Shown here: in pieces, positions 23,755 through 32,502 of the stretch | How the letters are laid out: each line of letters opens with the position of its first letter | Numbering within the stretch: the stretch's first letter is position 1 | Origin: an uncultured Veillonellaceae bacterium | GTDB taxonomy: Bacteria > Bacillota > Negativicutes > Selenomonadales > Selenomonadaceae | Direction of reading: 5' to 3' | DNA: 36,731 nucleotides | Assembly: GCA_902773295.1 (NCBI GenBank) | Contig: CACYDT010000068.1 | Coordinates: 1 to 36,731 of the forward strand | Notes under the pieces: model-generated | Told to the model about the DNA's origin: nothing | The model's database searches: none | What the model saw: only the letters and a program-made list of their open reading frames with translations | Program-made: the position numbers and the translations under genes

Positions 23755-24531
23755 CTACTTGGTCACGGTGATGTCCTGAAGGCCTTCGCATTTGTCGCGT
23801 TCCCATTTGCCCTGGCTGTTCTGGATGTTGCGGTATACGGTCGTGGTCACGCTGTCCACCCTGCCTTCGCTGTCAAAGGTGAAGTTGGCCCGGACGGTGG
23901 AGGAGTGAGCGCCGGAGGGCGTGTTGCTGTTCGAGAAAACGCCGTTGGGACTGATGGTGTCATCGGAAAAAAAGTAGCGCGTGTTGGCCTGACGGTTGCT
24001 GTCAAAGTAGGTATTGCCCTCGGTTCCCGAGTTTCCCTGGAGCCAGTCAACCATCAGATTGGCATCCGGTTCGTTTCCGCCGTTGTAGCGGTTTCTGATG
24101 ACGACCGCCCCGTTTGGCTCCTCATCGCCGGTCTTCACGACATCGTAGTCAAAGAGCAGGAGGCCGGGCTTGTCCGTCCTGGCATCGGGATTCTGGTGCA
24201 ATATGCTCTTGAGTTCCGCCTTGGTCATGCCGAGGAAATGGCGTGTCAGATTCATCAGCGCCGCCCGGTCGAGGGCAATGCGATCGGCATTGTCGATGTT
24301 CCTCAGATCCGACATGGACATCTGCCCGTATTCTGCCAGCGCCTGGGCATAGGTCTTCTCTCCTCCCGAATCCCCGCCCAAGGCTGCCGCAACTCTGGCA
24401 TACACCTGCTGGATGCTGTTTCCAAGGCCGCTGTCCGTCAAAAGCAAGCCGATTCCCACCACAAAAGCGAGAAGAAGCGCATATTCGACCACTCCTTGGC
24501 CGGTTTGTTTTCGCAAGTTCTGCAGCAACAT
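23755..24531 (-). CDS. Flp-like prepilin with large C-terminal domain
   Basis: A 258-residue protein whose N-terminus LRKQTGQGVVEYALLLAFVVGIGLLL is a class IVb Flp-type prepilin signal; the cleavage would lie after a Gly before VVEYA, with Glu at +5 as in Flp, and is presumably done by the A24 peptidase at 35745. Normal Flp pilins are 50-80 residues; here ~200 residues follow the helix, mostly beta-rich and polar, with VRANFTFDSEGRVDSVTTTVYRN near the end. It may be a minor pilin or tip protein. It sits between tadC and tadG, and GAAGGG precedes the ATG. The N-terminal family call is firm; the C-terminal domain is unrecognised. Confidence 0.8.
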   Translation of the reverse strand: MLLQNLRKQTGQGVVEYALLLAFVVGIGLLLTDSGLGNSIQQVYARVAAALGGDSGGEKTYAQALAEYGQMSMSDLRNIDNADRIALDRAALMNLTRHFLGMTKAELKSILHQNPDARTDKPGLLLFDYDVVKTGDEEPNGAVVIRNRYNGGNEPDANLMVDWLQGNSGTEGNTYFDSNRQANTRYFFSDDTISPNGVFSNSNTPSGAHSSTVRANFTFDSEGRVDSVTTTVYRNIQNSQGKWERDKCEGLQDITVTK

Positions 24532-24558
24532 TTCGAATCCCTTCTTTCGTATTAAATT

Positions 24559-25536
24559 TTATCTCCCCAAGGAGTTCAGGAGAGACAGAACCGCGGGGAA
24601 AATCACGACGACGAAGACGGCGGGGAAGATGAAGAATACCATGGGAAAGATGATTTTGACGGGAGCTTTCATGGCCTGGCTCCGCACATATTGGCGATGG
24701 CGGTCCCTCATATTGTCCGCTTGGACTTTGAGCGTCCGCGTCATGCTGGTGCCAAGGCGCTCGGCCTGGATGACGGAGGAGGTGAAGAGATAGAATTCCT
24801 CAATGTCGCAGCGCTTGGCCATCTGCATGAGGGATCTCTGGCGGGTCATGCCAAGGCTCGTGTCACGCTGCATGTGCTGGAACTCGTCCGTCAGGACGCC
24901 CTTCATGCGGCTGGTGATTTTGGCGACAGCGCCATCGAAGGACAGGCCTGCCTGGACACTGACGCAGAGGAGATCCAGAAATTCCGGCAGTTGGCGGCGC
25001 AGTGCTGCCTTGCGCTTCCGGGCGGCGGATTGCAGGATGAGGAAAGGGACGGCTCCTCCTGCTGCGATTCCCAGAAGGAGAAGGATGATTCCCTGGGGGA
25101 GTTTGAGAGCAGGGTGGCTCTGGACGAGGAGGAAGGCCAGCAGGAACCCCAGGATCGCGGAGATCACCCAGCAGGCAGCGAGGCGGGGAACCGTCCATTG
25201 ATCCTGCTTCCCGGCGCGGAAAATCTGCTGTTCCAGCATGGCCTGCAGCTCTGCCGGTGCCAATTTCGCAAGGGAAACTTCCACAGAGTTCAGGATGGGG
25301 CGCAGGACGCGTTCGGTGAACGACAGTTCTTGCAAGGTGTGATGGACGGGAAGCGGCTCCTGACTCTTTGCGGCCTGTTCCTTGCGGGCCGTTTCTGCGC
25401 GTTCTTTCTCTGCGGCGAGAATCAAGCGGAAGAGCCTTTGGCGCACGCGTGCTCTCTGGGATTGACGCGCCCGGAGCACCAGAGCGAAAATAAGAAACCA
25501 GAGAAGAGCGCCGATGCCGGCGATGAGCAGGGTCAT
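24559..25536 (-). CDS. tadC: TadC-like inner-membrane platform protein
   Basis: A 325-residue T2SS F-family protein of the Tad system. An N-terminal membrane segment (LLIAGIGALLWFLIFALVL) is followed by a cytoplasmic charged region, two further hydrophobic stretches (residues ~127-180, e.g. ISAILGFLLAFLLV and GIILLLLGIAAGGAVPFLI), the F-domain with FLDLLCVSVQAGLSFDGAVAKI, and a C-terminal membrane helix (VKIIFPMVFFIFPAVFVVVIFPAVLSLL). The length is usual for TadC. Its ATG overlaps the tadA stop by 4 bases. With TadB it forms the platform that the TadA motor acts on. TadB is encoded on the far side of tadA, so the two platform genes are split. Confidence 0.92.
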   Translation of the reverse strand: MTLLIAGIGALLWFLIFALVLRARQSQRARVRQRLFRLILAAEKERAETARKEQAAKSQEPLPVHHTLQELSFTERVLRPILNSVEVSLAKLAPAELQAMLEQQIFRAGKQDQWTVPRLAACWVISAILGFLLAFLLVQSHPALKLPQGIILLLLGIAAGGAVPFLILQSAARKRKAALRRQLPEFLDLLCVSVQAGLSFDGAVAKITSRMKGVLTDEFQHMQRDTSLGMTRQRSLMQMAKRCDIEEFYLFTSSVIQAERLGTSMTRTLKVQADNMRDRHRQYVRSQAMKAPVKIIFPMVFFIFPAVFVVVIFPAVLSLLNSLGR

Positions 25537-27104
25537 TTCCTTCTCCTCCCTTCCTGTCCCTGAGGTTGATGGAAGATGGACGTGGGAAGGTCCACGCCGT
25601 TCATGCGGAATTTGTCGAGGAATGCGGGCTGCAGTCCCAGAGCCTCATAGTGGCCTACGGATTTCCCGTTTTCATCGATATAGTCCTGCACGTAGCGGAA
25701 GAGATCCTGAAGGATGATGGTATCTCCTTCCATGCCCTGCACTTCCGTGATGTGCGTGATCTTGCGGCTGCCGTCACGAATGCGGGACTGCTGGAGGATG
25801 AGGTCGATGGCGGAGGCCACCTGGGTCCGCACGGCGCGGACGGGCAGTTCCATGCCTGCCATGAGAACCATGGTCTCCAGACGGGAGAGGACATCTCTCG
25901 GGCTGTTGGCGTGAGCCGTGGTCAGAGAGCCGTCATGGCCCGTGTTCATGGCCTGCAGCATGTCCAGTGCCTCTCCGGAGCGGACCTCTCCCACAATGAT
26001 GCGGTCCGGGCGCATGCGCAGGGAGTTCCGCACGAGGTCGCGGATGGTAATGGCGCCGGTGCCCTCCAGATTGGCGGGGCGGGACTCCAGGGTCACGACA
26101 TGGCGCTGCTGGAGGCGAAGTTCCGCCGCATCTTCGATGGTGACAATGCGGTCCGTGGCGGGGATGAAGGAGGACAAGGCGTTGAGTGTGGTGGTCTTGC
26201 CGGAGCCGGTGCCGCCGGAGACGAGGATGTTCAGCCGTGCCTTGACGCAGGCTTCCAGGAAGAAAGCCATGTCGTCGCTGAGGGTCCCGAAGCCCACGAG
26301 ATCCTGCATGGTCAGGGCGGTCTTGGAGAATTTGCGGATGGTCACGGCAGGCCCCACGAGGGAGAGGGGCGGGATGATGATATTTACGCGGGAGCCGTCT
26401 GCGAGGCGGGCATCCACCAGGGGAGAGGTCTCGTCCACCCTGCGTCCCAAAGGAGCAAGGATGCGCTCGATGATGTTCATGAGATGGGTGTCGTTGTAGA
26501 AATGGATGTCGGAGAGAAGGAGCTTGCCCTTCCGCTCGACAAATACGTCCTTCGGCCCGTTCACCATGATTTCTGTGATGGAATTGTCTTTCAGCAAGGG
26601 TTCCAGCGGCCCCAGTCCCAGAATCTCGTCGCAGATATCGTCCACGAGGCGCATCCGCTCTGCCCGTGTAATATTGTAGGTGCTGTTCCCGATTTCTCGT
26701 TCGCTGTAGGAGGCGATGAGATTCTTGATCTGATCCCGGGCATCTTCGCCACGGGCGAGGATGATCTGTTCCTCCGGTGTCATTTCATCCACGATGCGGC
26801 GGTGGATGGCGATGCGGAGCTCCTGCATCGTGTCCCCCTGCAGGGCATTGGCGCGTCGTCCCGCGAAGGAGTAGGCCATTTGCGGCTCCTCGGAGGAGGC
26901 TGTATGGGGGTCATTCCTGAGATAGGTGGGAATGGAGTCCTCTTCCTTTACGGCAGTCCTTCGCGGAGGAGACGGCAGGGGCGGTTCCGGCGGAGCCGGT
27001 TTGGCATGCTCCTCTGCGGGCTTTTCTGTGCGAAGGGCGGCGGTTTTCATGGCTTCTTTGCTGGCCTGTTCCTTGGTCTTTCCTAAACGCTCCAGGAGCG
27101 ACAT
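25533..27104 (-). CDS. tadA: TadA/CpaF pilus assembly ATPase
   Basis: A 523-residue hexameric secretion ATPase of the CpaF type that powers Flp pilus assembly. The Walker A motif GGTGSGKTT lies at residue ~295, with the Asp box TIEDAAELRL, Walker B-like RPDRIIVGEVRSGEALDMLQAMNTGHDGSLTTAHANS, and the C-terminal arginine-rich region. A ~90-residue N-terminal Pro/Glu-rich stretch is variable. Walker and His boxes are intact. AAGGA is ~10 bases before the ATG. Last residues RRRK overlap the next start by 4 bases. It acts at the inner membrane together with TadB, TadC and TadZ. Confidence 0.95.
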   Translation of the reverse strand: MSLLERLGKTKEQASKEAMKTAALRTEKPAEEHAKPAPPEPPLPSPPRRTAVKEEDSIPTYLRNDPHTASSEEPQMAYSFAGRRANALQGDTMQELRIAIHRRIVDEMTPEEQIILARGEDARDQIKNLIASYSEREIGNSTYNITRAERMRLVDDICDEILGLGPLEPLLKDNSITEIMVNGPKDVFVERKGKLLLSDIHFYNDTHLMNIIERILAPLGRRVDETSPLVDARLADGSRVNIIIPPLSLVGPAVTIRKFSKTALTMQDLVGFGTLSDDMAFFLEACVKARLNILVSGGTGSGKTTTLNALSSFIPATDRIVTIEDAAELRLQQRHVVTLESRPANLEGTGAITIRDLVRNSLRMRPDRIIVGEVRSGEALDMLQAMNTGHDGSLTTAHANSPRDVLSRLETMVLMAGMELPVRAVRTQVASAIDLILQQSRIRDGSRKITHITEVQGMEGDTIILQDLFRYVQDYIDENGKSVGHYEALGLQPAFLDKFRMNGVDLPTSIFHQPQGQEGRRRK

Positions 27105-27166
27105 AGTATCTCAATCCTTTCCATCGCTATAGATTTGTGGAATTGTCCATCGTTAGCGAACCGTTC

Positions 27167-27688
27167 CTAATGGCTGCCGGAGGAGGACGAGGAATTGCCC
27201 TCCTGGCTCGTTCGATCCGGGTTCAGCTCCGGTTCCAGCTGCATGGTGTATGTAATGGTGATGGGTTTCAGGAAGGCATCTGCGAAGCTGTCCCGCAAGA
27301 CATCAATGGGAATGGGGATGGCTTCCCGGTCAATGAAGGAAAGCGTGATGGATACGGTGACCCTTCCCGGATTTTCTGACTCTGAGGAGGTTCCCGTATG
27401 GTCATCCAGCAGTATATCGGCTGTAGCATGGAAGAGCTTGGTGTTGGGATCGACGTGGTCAATCAGGACACCCTCATCATTTGACAGCGAAGTTGCCTTT
27501 GCCTGTCTCTGATCCTTGTCCAGTACGGCAATCTCCCTTGCAATCTCCCTTGCGGCGTTGCTGTAATGGAGATAGTCCATGAACACAAGCCCGCTGTAGA
27601 TGAGAATAAAGATAAGTGAGAGGAAAAGGGGGAGGAGCAATGCAAGCTCTAAAATCCCCTGTCCTTTTCGGTCAGTCACGGAAAGCAT
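27167..27688 (-). CDS. tadE: TadE-like pseudopilin
   Basis: A 173-residue protein beginning MLSVTDRKGQGILELALLLPLFLSLIFILIYSGL. The K-G-Q-G-x-x-E-L motif and hydrophobic helix match TadE-type pseudopilins, cut by the prepilin peptidase at the Gly. The open frame extends upstream to 27757 but that extension has no family character. AGGAGG lies 21 bases before the ATG, so spacing is loose. The C-terminal part contains a short Ser/Gly tail (SSSSSGSH). TadE forms the pilus base or scaffold with TadG. It lies between flp and tadA, with 62 bases before tadA and 99 bases after flp. Confidence 0.85.
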   Translation of the reverse strand: MLSVTDRKGQGILELALLLPLFLSLIFILIYSGLVFMDYLHYSNAAREIAREIAVLDKDQRQAKATSLSNDEGVLIDHVDPNTKLFHATADILLDDHTGTSSESENPGRVTVSITLSFIDREAIPIPIDVLRDSFADAFLKPITITYTMQLEPELNPDRTSQEGNSSSSSGSH

Positions 27689-27787
27689 CCTTTCTTTTGG
27701 CAGAAAGAGCCTCCTGGAATACAGGAAGCTCTTTCTGCATCTAGACGTAATTACCATGAATCAATCACTGCTTGAAAGTCAAGTGTT

Positions 27788-27988
27788 TCAGCTGCCACTG
27801 CTAGCGCCACTGCCTCCGGCACTGTCAAGCTGGGTTGCCGTCCTGGAGAAAACATTCTTGACTGCCTGTCCGATGCCGCTGTCCGTGGAAAGAGCCACAG
27901 CGGCGATTGCCACGACGAATGCGAGGATCAATGCGTATTCCACGATGCCCTGGCCTTTCTGGGTAAATTTGCGGATGCGTTGCAACAT
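27788..27988 (-). CDS. flp: Flp-type major pilin
   Basis: A 66-residue prepilin: leader MLQRIRKFTQKG, cleavage expected after G in KGQGIVEYALI, then a hydrophobic helix (VEYALILAFVVAIAAVAL) and a short Ser/Gly/Ala tail. Size and pattern match the major pilin of Tad/Flp pili. The start is the ATG at 27988: a perfect AAGGAGGTGA ends nine bases upstream, and the GTG at 27997 sits inside it. Placed between tadB and tadE, unlike the usual first position of flp, and its strong ribosome site suggests high expression. A local promoter within tadB could supply extra transcript; none was identified. Confidence 0.94.
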   Translation of the reverse strand: MLQRIRKFTQKGQGIVEYALILAFVVAIAAVALSTDSGIGQAVKNVFSRTATQLDSAGGSGASSGS

Positions 27989-28004
27989 TTGAATCACCTC
28001 CTTG

Positions 28005-28976
28005 TTAAAGTTCTATATTGACAATGCGCCGGATGACAAGGTAGCCGAAGATTTCCAGCACGAATGCCACGCCAAGCGCCATGCGTCCCAAGGGATGCGT
28101 TATGAGCGTCATGATCTGCGATGGGTTCGCCACATACATGAATCCTGCGATGGCAAAGGGCAGGAGCAGGAGAACCCAGGCCGACAGCCTGCCTTGCGCG
28201 GTGAGCGTCTTGATCTCGCGTTTCATGCGGATGCGCTCGTTGATGGTATCGCTGATGTTGTCGAGAATCTGGGCGAGGTTGCCGCCGACTTCCCTCTGGA
28301 TGAGGACGGCAGTCACCACGAGATCGAAGTCCGAGCTGCCGATGCGCTGGTTCATGGACTCCAGGGAAGTCTCCAGAAGCACGCCCATGGAGACTTCTCT
28401 GGTCACCTGTGCGAATTCCTCGCTGATGGGAGGCTCCATCTCCCTGGCAATGACATCCATGGCCTGCTGGAAGCTGTAGCCTGCCCGGAGGGCGTTCGCC
28501 ACTGTGTTGAGGCAGTCGCCGAGCTGTTCCGTGAAGGCATTGCGGCGGCGGCGGATGCGAAAGGAGACAAGTACCCAGAGCATCAGGAGGGTGAACCATG
28601 CGGCAAAGAACGCAGGAGCAGGCATCAGGGTAAGCATCCACGTGCCGATGCCGACAAGAGCCGAGAGGATGAGACTGCCGACCAGGAATTCCCCTCCCAA
28701 AAGGGGAAGACCTGCCTGCCGCATTTTGAAGTCCAGTGCCTGGGCAGGGCCGCGCTCCACAATGGGCGCGGAAATCTTTTTGAGGTACTGCATCAGATAG
28801 TCCGAAAGGCGCATTTCCTCTTTCGGTTTCCGATCTGCGCGGGTGATGTTGTATTTCTCAAGGCGATGGAAGAGATCCATGCGCCGGACATGCTGGACAT
28901 AGAGTGTGAGAAGAACCACGAGGAAGAAGACAAGGACAGCGGAGATGGCTGCAGCCAGAAGAAGCATTGCTGTCAC
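28005..28976 (-). CDS. tadB: TadB-like inner-membrane platform protein
   Basis: A 323-residue T2SS F-family protein. N-terminal membrane helix (MLLLAAAISAVLVFFLVVLLTLYV), a pair of central hydrophobic stretches (ILSALVGIGTWMLTLM, AAWFTLLMLWVLVSF), the F-domain segment QLGDCLNTVANALRAGYSFQQAMDVIARE, and a C-terminal helix (LGRMALGVAFVLEIFGYLVI). The length is typical. The GTG at 28976 overlaps the tadZ stop; the ATG at 28967, with AAGG 8 bases upstream, is an equally good start. It pairs with TadC in the membrane platform of the Flp pilus machine. Confidence 0.92.
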   Translation of the reverse strand: MTAMLLLAAAISAVLVFFLVVLLTLYVQHVRRMDLFHRLEKYNITRADRKPKEEMRLSDYLMQYLKKISAPIVERGPAQALDFKMRQAGLPLLGGEFLVGSLILSALVGIGTWMLTLMPAPAFFAAWFTLLMLWVLVSFRIRRRRNAFTEQLGDCLNTVANALRAGYSFQQAMDVIAREMEPPISEEFAQVTREVSMGVLLETSLESMNQRIGSSDFDLVVTAVLIQREVGGNLAQILDNISDTINERIRMKREIKTLTAQGRLSAWVLLLLPFAIAGFMYVANPSQIMTLITHPLGRMALGVAFVLEIFGYLVIRRIVNIEL

Positions 28977-30079
28977 CTTCTTCCGTTGATGATGTCCTCA
29001 GCCATGTAGCCGATGATCTTGATGAGCAAGGTATCCCGCGGCAATTCCTTCATCAGGCGGCCGGCGCCTGTGATGGCAGTCATCTGGTATTCATTGGGCA
29101 GGATATCAGAGACGGGATGGCCGAGTTCACGTTCCAGTTTCTCCTTTTCCTCGGTGGTGCAGGGATTCACACGGGTGAAGATCGTATGCACGTGCTTCCC
29201 GTAGCTCTCCCAGAGAGCAAACATGCGCATGGAGCGCCGCACGTGCCGGACTTCCTGCCCGCTGTTGATCATGGTCACGAGGAAATCCGTGTCTGCAAAT
29301 TCGCAGAGGGCGATGGAGATGGGGCTGAATCCTGCCGGGAGATCTACCAGGACAAAGCGGAAGAGATTGCTGGCCATGCGTATGACCTCGATGAGTCCCT
29401 CTGCATCCACAAGCTCTGCATACTCCGGGCGATCCGGGCTGCTCAGGAGCCAGACGTTGTTGCCCAGGGGATGGAAATAGGGGGCGAAGGTCGCAGGTGT
29501 GAGCAGTTTGATATCGTGAGCTGCATCGATGATGCTATGAGGGGGATTGATGTCGAAGAACATGGAGAGATCCCCGAATTGCAGGTCTGCATCGATGAGT
29601 GCGACAGACTCGCCGCTCAGGCGCGCCAGTTCGATGGCAAGGACGGCGGCGAGGGTTGTCCGGCCGGCTCGCCCCTTCGGGCTGAAGAAGGTCAGGGTGC
29701 GGGACGGTTTGGGCTGCCCGCGTCTCTTGTAGAGGGCTATGGCATCGAGAAGATCCTGCACCTGGAAAGGCTTCAGGATACAGCCGGTTCCACCGGCTGC
29801 AAGAACCCGCTCGGCGGTATCGGCGTTCCATTCCTCCATGAGCCCAAGAATGGTTGCCGTGGGGAAATGCTCGGCGAAATCCGGGAGATGCTCCAGGGCG
29901 TCCTCGTTTTCTACGTCGATGAGGCAGAGGTGGGGGCGGAACACGCCGCCCTTGCCCAAAGCCGAAATGGCATCATGGTAAGTCGCTGCCAGTGTGAAAT
30001 CCGATGTTGCACGGAGCGCTGCAGCCAACCGGGCAGCCATATCTTCATCATGTTCCAGCAGGATGACACGTTCAGCCAA
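28973..30079 (-). CDS. tadZ: TadZ/CpaE-like protein, receiver plus ParA-type ATPase
   Basis: A 368-residue protein of the Tad pilus localisation family. Residues 1-120 form a receiver-like domain that still has an Asp in the phospho-acceptor position (D55 in CLIDVEN), acidic residues near the start (E9 and D11) and a Lys in ILKPF. Residues ~130-368 are a MinD/ParA-type ATPase fold; the P-loop reads FSPKGRAGRTT, with Arg where the deviant Walker motif normally has Lys (KGGxGKT). Nucleotide hydrolysis may be lost or changed. The start is TTG at 30079, 12 bases after GGAAAGGA. It lies between the second ATPase and tadB. In the family it directs the pilus machine to the pole. Confidence 0.88.
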   Translation of the reverse strand: MAERVILLEHDEDMAARLAAALRATSDFTLAATYHDAISALGKGGVFRPHLCLIDVENEDALEHLPDFAEHFPTATILGLMEEWNADTAERVLAAGGTGCILKPFQVQDLLDAIALYKRRGQPKPSRTLTFFSPKGRAGRTTLAAVLAIELARLSGESVALIDADLQFGDLSMFFDINPPHSIIDAAHDIKLLTPATFAPYFHPLGNNVWLLSSPDRPEYAELVDAEGLIEVIRMASNLFRFVLVDLPAGFSPISIALCEFADTDFLVTMINSGQEVRHVRRSMRMFALWESYGKHVHTIFTRVNPCTTEEKEKLERELGHPVSDILPNEYQMTAITGAGRLMKELPRDTLLIKIIGYMAEDIINGRR

Positions 30080-30103
30080 GATTGCTCACATTCCTTTCCT
30101 CAA

Positions 30104-30919
30104 CTACATGCCGAAAAATCGCATGAAGGCTCCGGGCTTCTTCTGCTCATAGGGGCGCTTTGCCGACTTGGGGCGCCCGGTATAGCGGCCGACGAGATCC
30201 CAATAGCTCCTCGTCAATGCGGACTGCGGAGCTGCAAACATGAGGGGGCGGCCTTCGCGGATGGATTTGCTGACAGCCGGGAAGTCATTGGGGAGCCGAT
30301 GATAGAACTTCGTTCCCAGCAAGCGTTCCACGTCCCGTGAGCGGATGAATTTCTGGGAGTCGGACCGGTTCTCCACGAGGCGCACTTTTTGTTCCTCGTA
30401 GCCGAAGCGGAGCAGCGTGTCATATCCAACCTTGTAGTTCTTCACCGCAGGAAGGAAATCCATGACACCGATGAAGTTGATGATGGTGCTCAAGTCTAAT
30501 ACGGCAAGATTCAATGCGCTGAACACAGCCGGGAGATCCAGGATGATGAAGTTGAAGCCGGAGAGCTGATAGATGATATTCTCAATGGTGCTGATCCGAA
30601 TGATGTAGGCATCATAGACATCCCTTGGGGGGGGCAGAACGAAGAAAGAGACATCTTCATGGCGGTATTCCGTGAGGAAATCCGTGATCCTGAAATTCTC
30701 CGGGGAACGAAGAAGCGCATTCTGTGCATCTGCGAGGGTGACTCCGCTGGGCAGTTTCAGATAGCTCATGACATCGCCGAACTGCAGGTCGAGATCTACG
30801 AGGCAGGCACGATAGCCCTCCTTTGCGAATTCTGCGGCCAGATTGATGGCCGTGATGGTTTTCCCGATGCCGGAGGAGGTGCTGAACACAGCAATGACGA
30901 TACTCTGGTGTCCTTCCAT
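30104..30919 (-). CDS. MinD/ParA-like ATPase of the Tad locus
   Basis: A 271-residue P-loop ATPase. The Walker A motif FSTSSGIGKTITAINLAAEFA is intact, with AxLVDLDLQFGDVMSYL and ILDLPAVFSALN as later box motifs. Compared with the next gene (TadZ) it lacks a receiver domain. The ATG at 30919 gives MEGHQSIVIAVF and has GGAAGGGG 11 bases upstream; the open frame extends further to 30964. Nearest relatives are probably TadZ/CpaE-type or MinD-like proteins. Two such proteins in tandem hint at division of labour: this one with a catalytic site, the next one with a receiver but altered P-loop. Function inferred: localisation or timing of pilus assembly. Confidence 0.85.
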   Translation of the reverse strand: MEGHQSIVIAVFSTSSGIGKTITAINLAAEFAKEGYRACLVDLDLQFGDVMSYLKLPSGVTLADAQNALLRSPENFRITDFLTEYRHEDVSFFVLPPPRDVYDAYIIRISTIENIIYQLSGFNFIILDLPAVFSALNLAVLDLSTIINFIGVMDFLPAVKNYKVGYDTLLRFGYEEQKVRLVENRSDSQKFIRSRDVERLLGTKFYHRLPNDFPAVSKSIREGRPLMFAAPQSALTRSYWDLVGRYTGRPKSAKRPYEQKKPGAFMRFFGM

Positions 30920-31003
30920 GACAAACAGTCCCCTTCCCTGAGAAACATCCGGTTGCGGACGCAAAAATCAGCCGGATGGTATACTACGATGAAATAACAG
31001 ACC

Positions 31004-32488
31004 TTATGAATGCTTTTTTTCGTTCTTTTCGGCAGGCTTCGGCAATGCCTTGCGATCCAAGTATTGGTTCAGGAAGCTGTCGTTTCCCGAGGTGTCCACT
31101 TCCACGGGAGGATTGAGATCCACGTTTTCCTGGGCTTTTCTTTCCTGCTCGCCTTGGTTGTAGTATTTGTGCATTTCCTCCGACATTCTGGTGCGGGACA
31201 TCTCGTCCTCATCAACCAGATAGGGGGTCACGAGAACGATGAGTTCCTGCTTGTTCTTGGTCTTGGAGGTGTATTTGAAGAACTCGCCGATGATGGGGAT
31301 ATCCCCGAGGAGCGGGAATTTCCGGACGGTCTTGTAGTCCCTGGAATCCAGAAGGCCGCCGATGACCATGGTGGAACCGGACGGGACTGTTACGACGGCA
31401 TCCGCGCGCCTCCGGTCGAGAATCGGCTGATCATCGACGGTGTCGCCGCTCGGCATGCTGATCTCCGTATGGATGGAGGAAACGATGCGTCCCTCGGCAT
31501 CCACGGACGGCTTGAATTGCAGGATGATACCATAGTTCTTGAACTCCGTGGTGGGATTGCCGTTGCTGTCGCGGTTGGTATAGGGGATTTCCCCGCCGAC
31601 CTGGATGATCGCCTCTTCCCCGCTCATGGTGGTGATGTTTGGACGCGAGAGGATTCTTGCCTTGTTCTGCATGACGAGGGCCTGAAGCGCCACATTGATG
31701 CTCCCGTATTTGTTGAGAAGGGGAGTGCCGCTGTTGTTGTAAGTTTGTCCTGCATAGAATACATTCGGCGAACTGAACAGGCTGGACTGGTCTCCGGAAC
31801 CATACAGCACGCCGATGTCCTTCTGGCTTTCCGGGTTGATGGAGATGACCTGGGCTTCCAGGCGGATCTGGCTCGGGTGGAGCATGTGCAGCAAGTCAAT
31901 GATTCTTTCGGTTTCCCGGTTTTCGCTTCCGCCGATGGTGCGGGAGGAAAAGTCGCCATTGTCACGCTTGGTTTGCTCGGTATTCATTCTCATATCGACA
32001 TTGCTTCCGACGGTGAGATTGCCTTTGCCACTGTCATCGACATAGAGCTGTGCAATGCGAACCGCATAATTGCGCTCGTACTGGTTCTCCACGGTTCCCG
32101 TGAGAAGCACCTTGCCGCCCACCATCTTTACATGGACGCCCCTGAGGCCGATGGCCTTTTCGATGAGGCCGGCCAGCCCGGGATCTTCAGGGGAGACCGC
32201 GACGACGTACTCCATCATTTCGCCCTGGGTGGTCCAGATGAAAAGGGTGGTGGTGCCCGCTTTTTTGGCAACGAGCAGGAAGTCCTTCTTGGAGGAGGGA
32301 AGCTGGACGATGGTCGCAATCTCGGGATTGCCCACGGCAACCCGCAGGATGGGCTGCTCCACGCTCATGTATTTGGAACTGTTGAGGCCAATGTTCAGGG
32401 GTTGGGGCGCGGCAGAGACCGAAGGCGCTGCTGCCAGGAATGCGCCGGCTGCCAGAACAGCAAGGTTTCGATAGAACTTATGCTTCAC
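31004..32488 (-). CDS. rcpA: RcpA/CpaC-type outer-membrane secretin
   Basis: A 494-residue protein with a signal peptide (MKHKFYRNLAVLAAGAFLAAAPSVSAA). Residues ~30-110 are the pilus-assembly N-terminal domain (RVAVGNPEIATIVQL, KAGTTTLFIW), ~115-150 a BON-like domain (HVKMVGGKVLLTGTVENQYE), and ~230-440 the secretin domain with QVISINPESQKDIG, RPNITTMSGEEAIIQVGGEIPY and ELIVLVTPYLVDEDE. It starts with GTG at 32488; a GAGG lies 12 bases upstream. It would form the outer-membrane ring for the Flp pilus, consistent with a diderm envelope (Negativicutes). 14 bases separate it from rcpC. Confidence 0.95.
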   Translation of the reverse strand: MKHKFYRNLAVLAAGAFLAAAPSVSAAPQPLNIGLNSSKYMSVEQPILRVAVGNPEIATIVQLPSSKKDFLLVAKKAGTTTLFIWTTQGEMMEYVVAVSPEDPGLAGLIEKAIGLRGVHVKMVGGKVLLTGTVENQYERNYAVRIAQLYVDDSGKGNLTVGSNVDMRMNTEQTKRDNGDFSSRTIGGSENRETERIIDLLHMLHPSQIRLEAQVISINPESQKDIGVLYGSGDQSSLFSSPNVFYAGQTYNNSGTPLLNKYGSINVALQALVMQNKARILSRPNITTMSGEEAIIQVGGEIPYTNRDSNGNPTTEFKNYGIILQFKPSVDAEGRIVSSIHTEISMPSGDTVDDQPILDRRRADAVVTVPSGSTMVIGGLLDSRDYKTVRKFPLLGDIPIIGEFFKYTSKTKNKQELIVLVTPYLVDEDEMSRTRMSEEMHKYYNQGEQERKAQENVDLNPPVEVDTSGNDSFLNQYLDRKALPKPAEKNEKKHS

Positions 32489-32502
32489 GATACTCTATGA
32501 CC

